Shown piece after piece: positions 23,370 through 34,574 of a DNA stretch of 64,000 nucleotides. Under the pieces are notes generated by a model, which searched no databases, had not been told where the DNA came from, and saw nothing but the letters and a program-made list of their open reading frames with translations. The position numbers and the translations under genes are program-made. The stretch is from Phycomyces nitens (lineage: Eukaryota; Mucoromycota; Mucoromycetes; Mucorales; Phycomycetaceae). The stretch covers positions 1,302,001 through 1,366,000 of the forward strand of contig JAHRBC010000005.1 of the NCBI GenBank assembly GCA_022702545.1. Direction: 5' to 3'. Every line of letters starts with the position of its first letter. Position 1 is the first letter of the stretch.

Positions 23370-25482
23370 CTAGAGCTTGACATTGTAAACCTTGGCAAGT
23401 CTGGCAAGTATGTTATTATCTACCGAACCCTTGGATTTCTCAAATAATCTTTGGAGAGCTGTTTGTAAAATAAAATAAAATATGATTAGCATACGATTGA
23501 GTGAATGTGGTGCTTTGTTACCTTGAGTATGTTTCTTGTCTAGGAACATGACAAGCATATCGATACGCTTTACTTTACTGAGGTTTTCGAGAACGTCCAT
23601 TATCTCTTTGCCAGTCTTGTTACTATTTAGCATGTTTAATAATCTATTGACAAAAGAGCATTTATCATCTTACGGAATGTAGTGTGTGTCCAGAATCTCA
23701 ATCATCTTTTCGAATTGGTCAGATTCGAGAGAAGATTTAAAGAGAGTTGCATACAAAGAGGGTGGAATGCACTAGATCATAAACAATAGTCAGCAAAAGA
23801 CGTACAATCAAGCTACAACATACCTGCAAATAGTTGTACAGCATATCATCCCCACGATGTTTGCACGTCTTCCAGTCCCTTTCGAATTCAAAGTTTGTGC
23901 GGGGACAAGCAAGTTTTACAGGTGGAGCATTAGTAGGGAAGCCATGAGATGTAGCGATATTGGAGACGGGTTTTGTAGCAGGGGTTGTTTGTGGATTTGA
24001 AGGCTGATTAGGCAACGATTCTACCACAGATATTCCACTAGATTGCTTCGAGGGCAACTTTTCTGTCGATTGAACTGGTGGTGGATTACTCGAGACTTTG
24101 GGTGTTTTTACAGCTGGCACATTGGAAGCAGGAAGGTGGTTATTTGCCAATGGCCGAGGTTTGTCTGAGGATTTTTCGGATGTGGGTAAAACTTTGGGGG
24201 TTTCTGTCGTAGCTGGTTTGTCTGCCAAGGGCTGAATTTTATCCGTCTTTGAATAAGCTTCGTCCAGGACTTTTATGGGAAGACGCCTTTGTCTAACTGC
24301 TTCTGGGACTGGAGTTGGCGTTGGCGTTGGTGCTGGAACTGGGGCTGGTACAACAAAAGGAGTACTTGGTTTGGTCTATTACAGATCCCAAGGACAATAT
24401 AAAAAATCAATTCTCATCATTCTTACTGATCCTTACGGTGGTAAAAGAAACATTCTTCTTTTTAGCTGGTATTTTTGCCAACTCTTCGATAATCGCCTTG
24501 CTCCCAGGCTCCAATTCCAAGGCAAACTCGAGGTCTGAAAGTAGGCCGAGTCAGGTCTAGATGACTAGTATAAAACCAGGCTTTACCTTTTCTTGCCTCT
24601 TCCAATCGGCCCAATTCGCGCAAGGCAGTTCCTCTTCTCCAGAGAGCCTTGACATTACGAGGCTGCAACTGAAGACCACGAGTACAGTCCCTTTCAGCTT
24701 CAAGGTAGCTGCAAAGATCACATTTACAAGAGTGTAAGCTGTCCTGATTATGCACTTGATCTTGGCTTACTTGTTTAGCTTCAAATAAGCCATTGCTCGG
24801 TTCACAAAATACACAGCGGTTGTAGGATCCAAATCGATGGCATTTCCATAATGAAGTACTGCGTTCTTATTGTCTCCAGCCCGGAAGAACGCGTTTCCCT
24901 TTTATTTATTTATTGATTTTTTTATTTGTATGGAATATTAACATATATACATATATAAGCAATATGTTTCTTTTCTTTTTTTATTGATACTATTTATCCA
25001 TACTATATTCTTTATATATATACATTTTTTTATATCTATGGTCCAAACAAGTAGTCTACCTTACCTTTTCCTTTTCAGCCAAAGCCTTTTCTGTACGTGT
25101 CATTTTTAGGGTTTCGGGCTTTTTCATGGGCACGGCTGCTGCTGCTGCTGCTGGCTTGTTCTCCACCTGTTTGCCCTGTTTTGAAATGGTTCAAGACAGC
25201 CCATCTAAAGCTCAAATGTGTAGCCACTGATACCTTTCTATTAGTCATAAAACTCTGAATCCCGGCTGGGTTTGTACCATCCAGAGTGATAGTGGCTGGC
25301 TTACGAATACTTGGAAGGACCTTTGAGGGCGACAGGAACATGTCAACAGTGTTTCTTTTCGGTGAATGTTGGCCTACCTGGTCATTTACAGGCTTCCTTT
25401 TGGAGAGCAAGGAGTCCTTGGCAGACATCTCATCCTGCCAATGCTTCATTCCAACCCAGACATCCTTTAAATCCTTTGACAT
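23370..25482 (-). CDS. RPAP3: RNA polymerase II-associated protein 3 (R2TP co-chaperone)
   Basis: Nine exons (25234-25482, 25065-25175, 24771-24898, 24587-24708, 24437-24534, 23824-24375, 23674-23771, 23522-23622, 23370-23458) give 515 residues. The N-terminus MSKDLKDVWVGMKHWQDEM matches the RPAP3 start. A TPR array follows: ALAEKEKGNAFFRAGDNKNA, IDLDPTTAVYFVNRAMAYL, AERDCTRGLQLQPRNVKALW, RRGTALRELGRLEEARKDLE. A long P/T-rich linker leads to the RPAP3 C-terminal domain (NFEFERDWKTCKHRGDDMLY, IPPSLFATLFKSSLESDQFE, LDTHYIP). RPAP3 binds Hsp90/Hsp70 tails through TPRs and RuvBL1/2 through the C-terminal domain to assemble RNA polymerases, snoRNPs and PIKKs. The start is the first ATG; the longer frame begins with TTG. 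Confidence 0.9.
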
Positions 25483-26007
25483 TTGTAGATCACACAATCC
25501 ATTCTCTCTTTTTTTGCTTTGCTGGCTCAATCATTAAAAAAAGGCGTGGCTTGTGCGGAAATTATGGTTTTGGCGGCCAATGAATATGCATATTCATTTC
25601 TGCCAACTGGGCTTTATTTTTATGACGTTTGTATCAATCTTTTTTGGACAAGTTTAAAAAGATAATAAAGTGACGAAAGGTTTAGCGATCAATTAGCAAA
25701 GTTATCGATACTTTTTAGTCTACCAAACCGTTGTTCAATTGACCCAATTGCACCAAACTATCTTGAACATAACGGATTCTGGTTTTAGTTCCATTAGTAT
25801 ATGTGAAAGATTGGCGTAGATGTAAAAAAAAAAAGGAAAAAAAGGAAAAAAAAGTGAGAAATAGGTAGTTCCAATAAATGCGAGATTTGGGTTTCCATGG
25901 CGATAATGACGACAGTCTCCATGACTGCATACACAAGTAAGAAAAGTAAAAGCAATTATTTCCGGCCATAAGCTATATTCCCTTTTTATTCATATTCTCT
26001 GAACAAA
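25483..26007. promoter_or_regulatory. Divergent promoter of RPAP3 and trehalase
   Basis: 525 bp between divergent starts. It contains TGACGTTT (near 25622) and GTGACGAAA half-CRE-like motifs and an A-rich run near 25825-25850. cAMP/PKA control of neutral trehalase is known in fungi, but mainly at the protein level; a transcriptional role here is only inferred. Confidence 0.3.
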
Positions 26008-28472
26008 ATGTCCAGCTTTCCTTATTCTGACCACGATAAAGAATTCGATGTTCACGCACCAGCATCGACCTATTACACAACCGGCAAGAATTCAAGAGAA
26101 AGAACAAGAACATACTCTGTAAGCAACTAGTTTTTCTATTTATTTAATTATACCAATGCATTAAATACTCGGTGTCTGATAGAGAATTCAACGAGAAGCA
26201 ACACCTAAAGCCCATTTTGATGCAACCCGTACTCGAAGGGCCTCGCATGGTAGGACAAGCAATGCATAAACCAAATGTGTAGATAAATAATTAAGCATGT
26301 TATAGACGACAAGAATAAGCCGCGTCGTTTTCTAGTCGACGTGGAAGAGACCCAGCGCAAGATCCTCGAGCAAGAAGACACAGACGGAGATTTCCAGATT
26401 ACCATCAATGATCTCGGCCCAAAGACACTGGCATTGGGCACAGAAGACTCTGGGGGTTACCGCAAATACGATATCAGAGGCACTTATATGCTCTCAAACC
26501 TTTTACAAGAACTTGCACTGGCGCATGATTATGGTCGCAAGCACATTGTTCTTGATGAAGCCCGTCTAAACGAGAACCCGGTCGATCGTCTGTCTCGTAT
26601 GATTCACCACAACTTTTGGGATGGCCTGACACGTCGAATTGACGCAGACACTATTGAAGTCGTATGTGCTGACCCAAAGGACCGTTCAGAGCACCCTGTA
26701 TTACGCATGTATATTCCTCATGATGAAGATGTACAGTACGAATATTATAAGAATATTGCAGAAGAGCGGAAACACCTAGACCTTCGGGTCATTCGCTTGC
26801 CTCGTGATATCACAGACGAATATGTCAAGAGCATCAACGATGCACCTGGTCTCCTCGCATTGGCAATGAAGCAGTATACCGACAAGGACGGCAACAACAA
26901 GATGGAGGGCGAGCCGTTTGTAGTCCCTGGTGGCCGATTCAACGAAATGTACGGCTGGGACTCTTATTTTGCCGCGCTTGGTTTACTCGTGGACAAGCGC
27001 TTGGATCTGGTGAAGAGCATGGTAGAGAACTTTGCCTACCAGATCAAACACTATGGAAAGATTCTGAATGCCAACCGTACCTACTATCTTGCCCGCTCCC
27101 AGCCCCCCTTTTTAACCGACATGGCACTCAAGGTTTATGAAGAACTCCCGGCAAATGAAGAGAGTGCGAATAAGGAATGGCTAAGACGCGTGCTCAAATC
27201 TGCAATTAAGGAATACCACACAGTCTGGATGGCCGAGCCTCGACTCGACAAGAAGACAATGCTGTCACGCTATCACCCGGGTGGCATTGGAATTCCCCCC
27301 GAAACAGAGGCGTCTCACTTTATTCACATTATTGAGCCGTTTGCAAAGAAGCACAATGTGTCTATGGAAGAGTTTGATGACTTGTACAACGATGGAAAAG
27401 TCAAGGAACCTGAATTGGACGAGTACTTTATGCATGACCGAGCCGTGCGAGAATCTGGTCATGATACTACCTATCGATTTGAAAAAGTGTGTGCAAATCT
27501 AGCCACAATTGACCTAAACTCTCTGCTGTACAAGTACGAAATGGATATCGCCGATGCCATTCGCGACTACCTCGATGACGAACTAGAGGATTTTGATGGC
27601 AACAAACAGACAGCCGAGGAGTGGCTCGAGAGGGCCAAGCAAAGACGGATCCGTATCGACAAGTATCTGTGGAATGACAAGGAAAATCTCTACTTTGATT
27701 ATGACACTGTCAAGGAGAAACAGGCAACATACGAGAGTGTCACAGCCTATTGGGCACTTTGGGCTGGTTGTGCTAGTGCAGAACAGGCCGCAAAGTTGGC
27801 TCGCCATTCACTTGCAAAATTCGAGGTTATCGGTGGTCTGATATCCGGCACAGAAGCATCCCGGGGCCAGATATCAATTGAGCGGCCCAACCGTCAATGG
27901 GACTTTCCGTTTGGCTGGGCACCCCACCAGATGATGGCCTGGGTTGGGTTTGATAGATATGGCATGCAAGACATTGCCCGCCGCCTGGCCTACCGCTGGC
28001 TATTCACGTAAGTCTCTTGATAACCAATACAGTGGTCTAATGGCTCTATAGAATCACAAAGAGTTTTGTCGACTTTAACGGTGTCGTGCCAGAGAAGTTT
28101 GATGTGGTGGGTTTAAGCCACAAGGTAGAAGTGGAATACGGCAATGTTGGTACCGATTTCAAGTTTGTCCCACGCGAAGGCTTTGGGTGGATGAATGCAT
28201 CCTACCAGGTTGGCCTTTCGTTCCTCAATGTCCAGATGCGTCGTGCCCTCGGTACATGTACCAACCCTGACCTTTTGTTTGAAAAACAAATGCTGCTCCA
28301 AGGCAAGAAGCAATCCAAAGAGGAGTTGGACCGTGCAATGCATTACCGTCGCAAATCAGAGTATGCTGTCCACAAACTGGCAGAGGACGGCGATCTCGAA
28401 GGCGCTGTTACTCATATTGTACCCGAACATCACCCAAACCATGTCGGTGACAATGGATTCCTAATGCCCTAA
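26008..28472 (+). CDS. NTH1: Neutral (cytosolic) trehalase
   Basis: Four exons (26008-26118, 26183-26249, 26306-28007, 28052-28472) give 766 residues. The N-terminus carries basic PKA-type sites (RERTRTYS and RTRRASH), followed by the calcium-binding loop [15 protein letters not shown]. The GH37 domain contains [20 protein letters not shown] (trehalase signature 1), [29 protein letters not shown] and the signature-2 region [20 protein letters not shown]. It hydrolyses trehalose to two glucose molecules in the cytosol. In yeast and other fungi the enzyme is activated by PKA phosphorylation and 14-3-3 binding, which fits the visible N-terminal sites and calcium loop. The first intron interrupts the PKA-site region. 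Family length and domain order are complete. Confidence 0.96.
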
Positions 28473-28657
28473 AACCTTTAATAAAAGATACACACTACTT
28501 TACTCATCAATAAAAAAAAGACTTTGGTACTCTTTCTCTCTCTCTCCCTGGACAGTTGTGCAAATGATAATTTTCTGTTTTCTTTATTTTCATCGAATAA
28601 AAAAAATCAAAGTATCTCTCTCTGATCCATACGAACCAAACACACAAGCTGTTCCCT

Positions 28658-29396
28658 TTAGACCTTGAAGCCACGGGAAGCACGCTTACCACGAGCACGC
28701 TCGAACTTACGACCTTCGGAACGAACGTAGGGCTTCTTGTTCTTGTGGGGACCCATGCCGAAATGCTTAACGGCCTCACGGGAGTTCTTGGAACCGCGGA
28801 TGAGGACAGTGTTGGCACCAGTGGGGGCACGGAGAGCGAGCTGATCGAGGGTGAGGATCTCACCACCGGCCTTGAGGATGCGAGCCTTGGCGGTCTTGGT
28901 GAAGTGGAGGGCAGCGATCGACAACTTGGGGAGATCCAAGATACGGACATCATCGGTGATGGTACCGACAACGACAAAGGTCTTGTTAGCGGCGCTCTTG
29001 GTGGCAGCGTACTTGGCAAGGCGGGAGACCGAGACGGGGGGACGGTTGACGCGGGACATAAAGAGACGCTTCAAGACGACCTTGTTGAAGTTGGCATCAG
29101 TGCGACGGGCAAGGAAGCGGTACAACTTAACCAACAGAGCCAAGTAGACATTGTCCGACTTGGGGGCAGTGCGGTTTGAGTTCTTGACGTGGTGGTTCTT
29201 AAGATCGATACCCTATATAGCGTAATGAAGTGTTAATGGGATCCATTTCATCTATCATGGCGATCAGGCTGGAATCAATCTTTTTTCTCAAAAATAGAAA
29301 AAATTGGTTTATCCGCTATTATCCCATCCAATATCTATCCATCCATCTATGCTCTATGGCATATTATTTGCCACAGGCGAACAGTATGCGTACCAT
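28658..29396 (-). CDS. RPL18: 60S ribosomal protein L18 (eL18)
   Basis: The main exon (28658-29212) encodes 184 residues beginning [20 protein letters not shown] and containing [36 protein letters not shown] and [20 protein letters not shown]. The only fitting start is an ATG at 29394-29396 directly followed by a GTACGC donor. Exon 1 therefore contributes only the initiator codon, and a 181 nt intron follows. Such an ATG-adjacent first intron is common in fungal ribosomal protein genes. Codon use is strongly biased (GGT, GTC, AAG, CGC), as expected for high expression. This bias also creates long antisense frames, which I discount. Convergent with the trehalase gene. Confidence 0.93.
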
Positions 29397-30122
29397 TGTC
29401 AATTGATGAAAGAGGGTGTGCTTTCAATGTGCCGGGCGGCCTTTTTGGACCTCACCGCCAACTCCACCCACACTTGGAAAATGAGTGCACGTGATTCACT
29501 CTCCGCCCGAGTGCCATACCAGCCTGTATTTATATTATGATTAATATTAATAATGGAATCTGTTTTTTTACAATTATTATTATTATTCTAGACGTTGCTT
29601 TTGGCATGTAACAGGCAAAAATGTATATTGAATGCCTTGAAAACACTGTAATGATAGAGTGTATTAGAGTAACTTGAGTTTTATAAGTGGATTTTGAGAA
29701 AATCATTAGAATATCTTTATAATAAATGGCAATGCTCTTTGATCGAGTCACTTAATTGAAACAGCTCTTTAATATGTATTACAGGGCATTCAGGACCACA
29801 TATATATACTTGGAATATAATCAATTGTGGTAATGGACATTTATGCTAGAGTTACAGAATATGGATCTGTAACCACTACAATTTACAATGTGAATAGCCC
29901 ATGTAAACAGTAACATGTGCTTTTCATTACAAAGGATTCCAATACTGTTTTTTCAACTTGGTTATAAAAATTAAATATTATTATTTATGAGACAAAAAAT
30001 AAAGAATTGATGAACAAAAAGATTTGCTACATTTTCTGAACAATATTCTTATTTTTAAAAGAGGGTAGAGTAGTAGAAAGGTATTATTTGTTTTTTGGTT
30101 TTTTTTTAAAAAATAAGTTAAT
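29397..30122. other. Intergenic, no supported gene
   Basis: 5' flank of RPL18 followed by AT-rich DNA to the next minus-strand stop. Contains several short direct A/T runs and no frame with motif support. The 78-codon plus frame at 29304-29540 overlaps the RPL18 leader and is not believed. Confidence 0.45.
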
Positions 30123-30581
30123 TTAATTTAAGGCGATCAGGCCAAGGACAGATGCAATGGTCGCAAGGGCAATTCCAGTTGATACAGAGACTGATGCATC
30201 AGAGCTTAGAGAAGAAGCGGCGTCGATATTGGCAGCGTTAGCAACACGGGCAGCATCAGTTGGCTTAGCCTGAGGGGGATTTGCATCTACCTTGCTTAGG
30301 GCTTCCTCAAGTAAACTTTTTTGGGCGGGAGGTAGAGATTGAGCAACGGTTTTCAGCTATTTGGATCAATTAATATCTATGTATCTATTTGCTTTGTAGA
30401 CTCGAACATACTCTGTCAATGTTAGCCTTGTACTGCTCAGGAGTAATATCAGAGTCATCAGCACGAACTAAAGAATGGTGAATATCAGCATTTATCATTC
30501 TTGGATTTTTAGATTATTACCTTGGACAACGGCCACTGCAATTACAGCAGCAATGATAAATGAGAGAGAGAACTTGACCAT
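30123..30581 (-). CDS. Small secreted, possibly GPI-anchored protein
   Basis: Three exons (30521-30581, 30412-30467, 30123-30356) give 116 residues; each exon is too short to stand out as a long frame. The N-terminus MVKFSLSFIIAAVIAVAVVQ is a clear signal peptide, followed by a charged stretch (RADDSDITPEQYKANIDRLK) and a helix (QSLPPAQKSLLEEALSKVD). The C-terminus is Ala/Ser-rich and then hydrophobic to the last residue (VSTGIALATIASVLGLIALN). A signal peptide plus hydrophobic C-terminus preceded by small residues fits a GPI anchor signal; a tail anchor is the alternative. No family recognised. Codon choice (GCC, GCT, TCT) suggests good expression. Confidence 0.7.
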
Positions 30582-31877
30582 GTTGAGCAGAAATGAATGG
30601 ATTGGATTGAATAAACAAGAAATGAAGTACGGCAGGGCTAATGTGAGTTATATACCTTTTTCATTTAAAAAATAAATAACTGAAGCGATTGTGGGAAATG
30701 CTGGCAATGGAATAGCATGTGTAATTCAATATTTCTGGTATTTCATGTGGAGTTAATTGGGGAAATCAAGCTGTAGAACATTACTCAGAGATTATTGGTT
30801 TGCAACATTTTGTGATTCAACAGGTGAAGCCAGGTCTTTTTTAAAATATACAATAAAGCCTTGTATCATTCTACTTTTGGTGCAATATTTCGGTCATTCG
30901 TAGCCACAGCATATTTTACTTGTCTTTAGCTTTGAATAATAGTAATTGAACGAGTTTTAGAGAGGTTGATATCTTTGCAAACAATAAGAGTGTGGGGAAT
31001 TTATATCGGTCATATTTGTACTAATTTATTTATTTTTCTTGTCTTACCATTGTATTTGGCTACAAAGATATTCATCAACTGCACCACTTTTTGTAGATCG
31101 AATTCAACTGATCTGCGTGTGATGCCCCTGGTAATGGATTAAGCTATTCTACGCAGTACCTTTTTTTGTTGCTATTTAACATTTGCCATTAACATGTCTC
31201 TTTGGTTTGAGCTCAATGTTTCATTACAAGATATTTAGGTACAAAAGCATCTCAGTAATTTTTATTTTATTTTTTAAAAGAGAGAGAAAGACTGATTTCA
31301 GATGTTCAAGTCGAGGCATTTTGTATCCTGACTTGTCTTTATTTCCCAAAGTTGTCCAAGGCCAACATCTTGTGGCATGTAAAGCAATTGGACCTTTTGG
31401 AACTAGTAGTCTTGAAATTAAAGTAATCTAGCCCTGAGCTTATTAATTCCAAGATTTTGGCAGAAAAAGGCGGTATAATCCAAATAAACAATCTTGCTCT
31501 GTCAGCGCCACTCTCTTCTTTTTATTCTAGCCATTCCAATGATTTCCCAAATGGCCCATCGCAAGGGTTCTATTATTGATCGTCAAACGTTACACTTGCG
31601 ACAGATTTTGGATAAACCATGTTCCTTGCTCTTGAAGCAAGAAGCTCCATCAGTTTTGTATCCCTAGACAGCAGCTTTGTTTTTTTTGATGATGATGATT
31701 GTGCTGTATGAAACCCACACTCTCTTTAGACTCATTTGGATCTCTAATCGCCCTTTGTTTCTTTATTACCACTAAACGAAAATGCTTTTTTTTTATGTAA
31801 AGATAGTTTTAGACGGTTAAATTAGAATCTAAGAAATGAAGGATATTAGTACTTTGTCTTTATATGATTGTTAGTAT
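30582..31877. other. Intergenic, one possible tiny ORF
   Basis: About 1.3 kb without a convincing gene. A 42-codon frame at 31539-31667 (starts MISQMAHRKGSIIDRQTLHL) directly follows a pyrimidine tract ending in TAG, so it might be the last exon of an unseen gene. The 82-codon frame at 31183-31431 has no motif. Otherwise AT-rich. Confidence 0.35.
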
Positions 31878-33950
31878 TTACCTGTTGTAAGCCATGTTGC
31901 CACGGACTCTGTTGTAGTCAGTCAAGCCCTCGATGGGACCAACACCAGCAACAACAACTTCCTGATCCCAAAGGTACTGGTTAGCAGTGCGGCGGATATC
32001 AGCAGCGGTGATCTTGTTGATGGTCTCCTTCAACTCTTCGGCAGACAAGTGCTTGCCAGAGCCGAGAATCTGGCTACCAATGTCACGAGCAGAGGTGCAG
32101 GTAGAATCAACCTTCAACAAGAGGCTGGCCTTGACCTGCTGCTTTGCGCGCTCAACCTCGCTAGAGGTAACAGAGGTGGAAAGGCGGATCCACTCGTTCT
32201 GGGCAAAGTGAACAAAGTCATCAATCTGCTCTCTGTTCTGGGTGGCAAAGTAAAGACCAAAGAGACCAGTATCCTTGAAACCTTCGGTGAAAGAGGTGAA
32301 GTAATCGGCCAAGTGGTTCTTGTCGACAATAGCGGAGAGTCTGGAAGAAAGGAGGGAAGAACCACCGAGGGAGCTGCTCCAGGTACCGATCAAGGCCTGC
32401 ATGACAAGGAAGTTGAAGTAGTCAGCGGAAAGATAGGGAGCAGCCTCAACAGCCATAGCAACATGGGCCTGGGGAAGAACATCATCACGGATACGGATCT
32501 CGGAACCAGTGAAAAGGGCCTTCTTGGTGGGAGCAGCGGCAGGGGAAGCAGCGAGCTGGCCGAAAGACTTTTCAGCGAGCTTGACAAGGGCTTCGTGGGA
32601 GACATCACCAGAGCCAACGAGGACAAGGCGATTGGCACCATAGTTGGCCTTGTGGAAGGCGCTGAGGTCACCGGCAGTCAAGCTTTCGACAGTCTCGCGG
32701 ACACCAGCAATGGGACGACCGAGAGTCTCACCCTGGTAGGCCATGGCATGCAAGTGGTCAAAAGTAACCTGCTGGAGGTTCTTGTCGGCCTGAGCCTGCT
32801 GTTCGAATACAGACTTACGGGCAGCCTCAATGGAAGCAGCATCAAGCTTGGGGTTTTGGATAAGATCAGCAAGGATCTCGACGGACTCGCTCACGTTAGC
32901 ACCAAGGGTCTTTGTGGCAAAAAAGGTCTGCTCGCGGCAGGTTTCACCATTAAAGACACCACCGATCTTCTCGACGGAAGAGGCATGGCCCTACACGAAA
33001 ACTAATATTAATGACCAACTCACGAGTATTTTGTACAAAATGTACAAAATATATAAAACCAATGCCGTACCTGGATACCAATGTGCTCCAAGAAGTTGGC
33101 AGTGCCGTTGATGGTCTCGGAACGCGAACCAGCGCCAACCCATACACCGACAGTAGCGGCACCAGAGGCAGAGTTCTCGTCAGTGGCAACGGTGAGACCG
33201 TTGGAGAGGGTGGTTGTGCGGGTGGCAGCGCGGGCAGCAGAGGTTGCCAAAGGGCGAACAAACTAATGGGTAATTGAGATTCAAGTTGAGGTTAATTACA
33301 GGTGTTTTATATGCATCTTTTTTTTTTTGCAAGATTGTATTATTATTTTTATTTTTGATTAATGTAATGTAATAAAATGTTATGCATTTCCACAAGCTTA
33401 TTTCATCGATTCATTCGTTAATTGTTGTTGCTGGTGGCGTGAAGGTTGGTGATCATGTCGGTCTATATAATTGTCGCATTGGATCAATGTAGTTGGCGAT
33501 TGAGCATGTTTTCTCTTGATATTTTCGAGTAATTATTGTTGATGGTATGACCATTGATGATAATGTCGTTTGTAATGGTGATAATGTGTATATATACATG
33601 TACATTTATATATAAATATATATATATAGAAGTATATATATATATATGAATATGCATACACAAATGTAATTATATACACACACATATATATATGTATATT
33701 ATGTATATAAAAGTATACATGTATATAATTGTATATATAATTGTGTATATATATTTATACATGTTTATATGTCGATACACATGTATGTATTATGGATATA
33801 TGTATATGTGTATATGTATATATAAATAGAAATCGATAATATATATACAATACTAAAGATAAAAAAAGGTACTGATTATTACTATTATTTTACCTGCTTG
33901 GTCAAGACAGTGCGAGACTGGAGGGTATGAGAGAGGAGCTTGGAAGCCAT
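31878..33950 (-). CDS. COR1: Ubiquinol-cytochrome c reductase core subunit 1
   Basis: Three exons (33894-33950, 33071-33262, 31878-32990) give 453 residues. The N-terminus MASKLLSHTLQSRTVLTKQ is a mitochondrial presequence. The M16 peptidase-like fold follows: TTLSNGLTVATDENSASGAA, GVWVGAGSRSETINGTANFL, then EH. The C-terminal half matches yeast Cor1: FTGSEIRIRDDVLPQAHVAM, DTGLFGLYFATQNREQIDDF, STSVTSSEVERAKQQVKASL, GVGPIEGLTDYNRVRGNM. It is a structural matrix-side subunit of complex III. The zinc motif HxxEH reads NxxEH, and the segment after it is contracted, so peptidase (MPP) activity is unlikely. The first intron is 631 nt, the longest here, and contains a TA-rich microsatellite. An in-frame upstream ATG (34097) exists, but the presequence fits 33950. 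Confidence 0.92.
33590..33850. repeat. TA-rich microsatellite in COR1 intron 1
   Basis: About 260 bp of TA/TATG/TGTA units, interrupted by short CA-containing stretches. It lies wholly inside the first intron of the complex III core subunit gene. Confidence 0.8.
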
Positions 33951-34574
33951 TAATGACACAAAAAAGGGAAAGGCTCGAGGGAGAGTGGGGAGAATTAAGA
34001 AAGAACGAGAATTTGACCTAGGCGCGCAATAGGACTGTTTGCAACCATTCTTTGGCCGTGCCTGCAAAAAAAAATTGAAGGGGGGCCCGTCGGCCATTGT
34101 TTACATGGAATCGCTATATGCACCCTTTGTTTAACGACCGTTGCCATTTTGTTGCGTCATAAACACGGATGATGTCTGGCACTAATATTCACCATTTCTT
34201 TATAGCCATAAAAACAGATATTTATTGACATGAGCCTGATCCTCTATAAATGAATATTTAGACCCTGCTATGATATATAGACCATGTCTTGGCAATATTA
34301 GCTGTCTTTTGGTCAGAAACACACAGGTAATATGATGAAAACTCATTTTCTCTTTTTTTTTACTTATGAGTGGTGACTGCTGGCAGTTTTGATCAACTCT
34401 TTCATGCTCCTCCCTTTTAAAAAGAGATTTTAAAACGGCTTGGCTAAATGCACCCCATCTGTATGCTGAATTATATGAATTTTGTCCTTGGATCTTTATG
34501 AACAAGTAGAGAATACAAGTGATTATTATATATTTTGTGTGTAAAGACGCCTCTTTAGTGAAATTTACAAGTCT
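33951..34574. other. Intergenic, no supported gene
   Basis: 5' flank of COR1 and 3' flank of CAF-1. A 101-codon minus frame at 34200-34505 lacks motifs and splice support. Nothing else seen. Confidence 0.45.

Noticed and set aside
28745..29179. 144-codon plus-strand frame opposite RPL18
   Set aside because: Antisense shadow of a highly biased ribosomal protein gene.
32049..33005. 318-codon plus-strand frame opposite COR1
   Set aside because: It lies entirely antisense to conserved COR1 coding sequence and crosses no splice signals; the open frame follows from GC-rich codon bias.
34200..34505. 101-codon minus frame between COR1 and CAF-1
   Set aside because: No homology signal, no splice partners, AT-driven composition.
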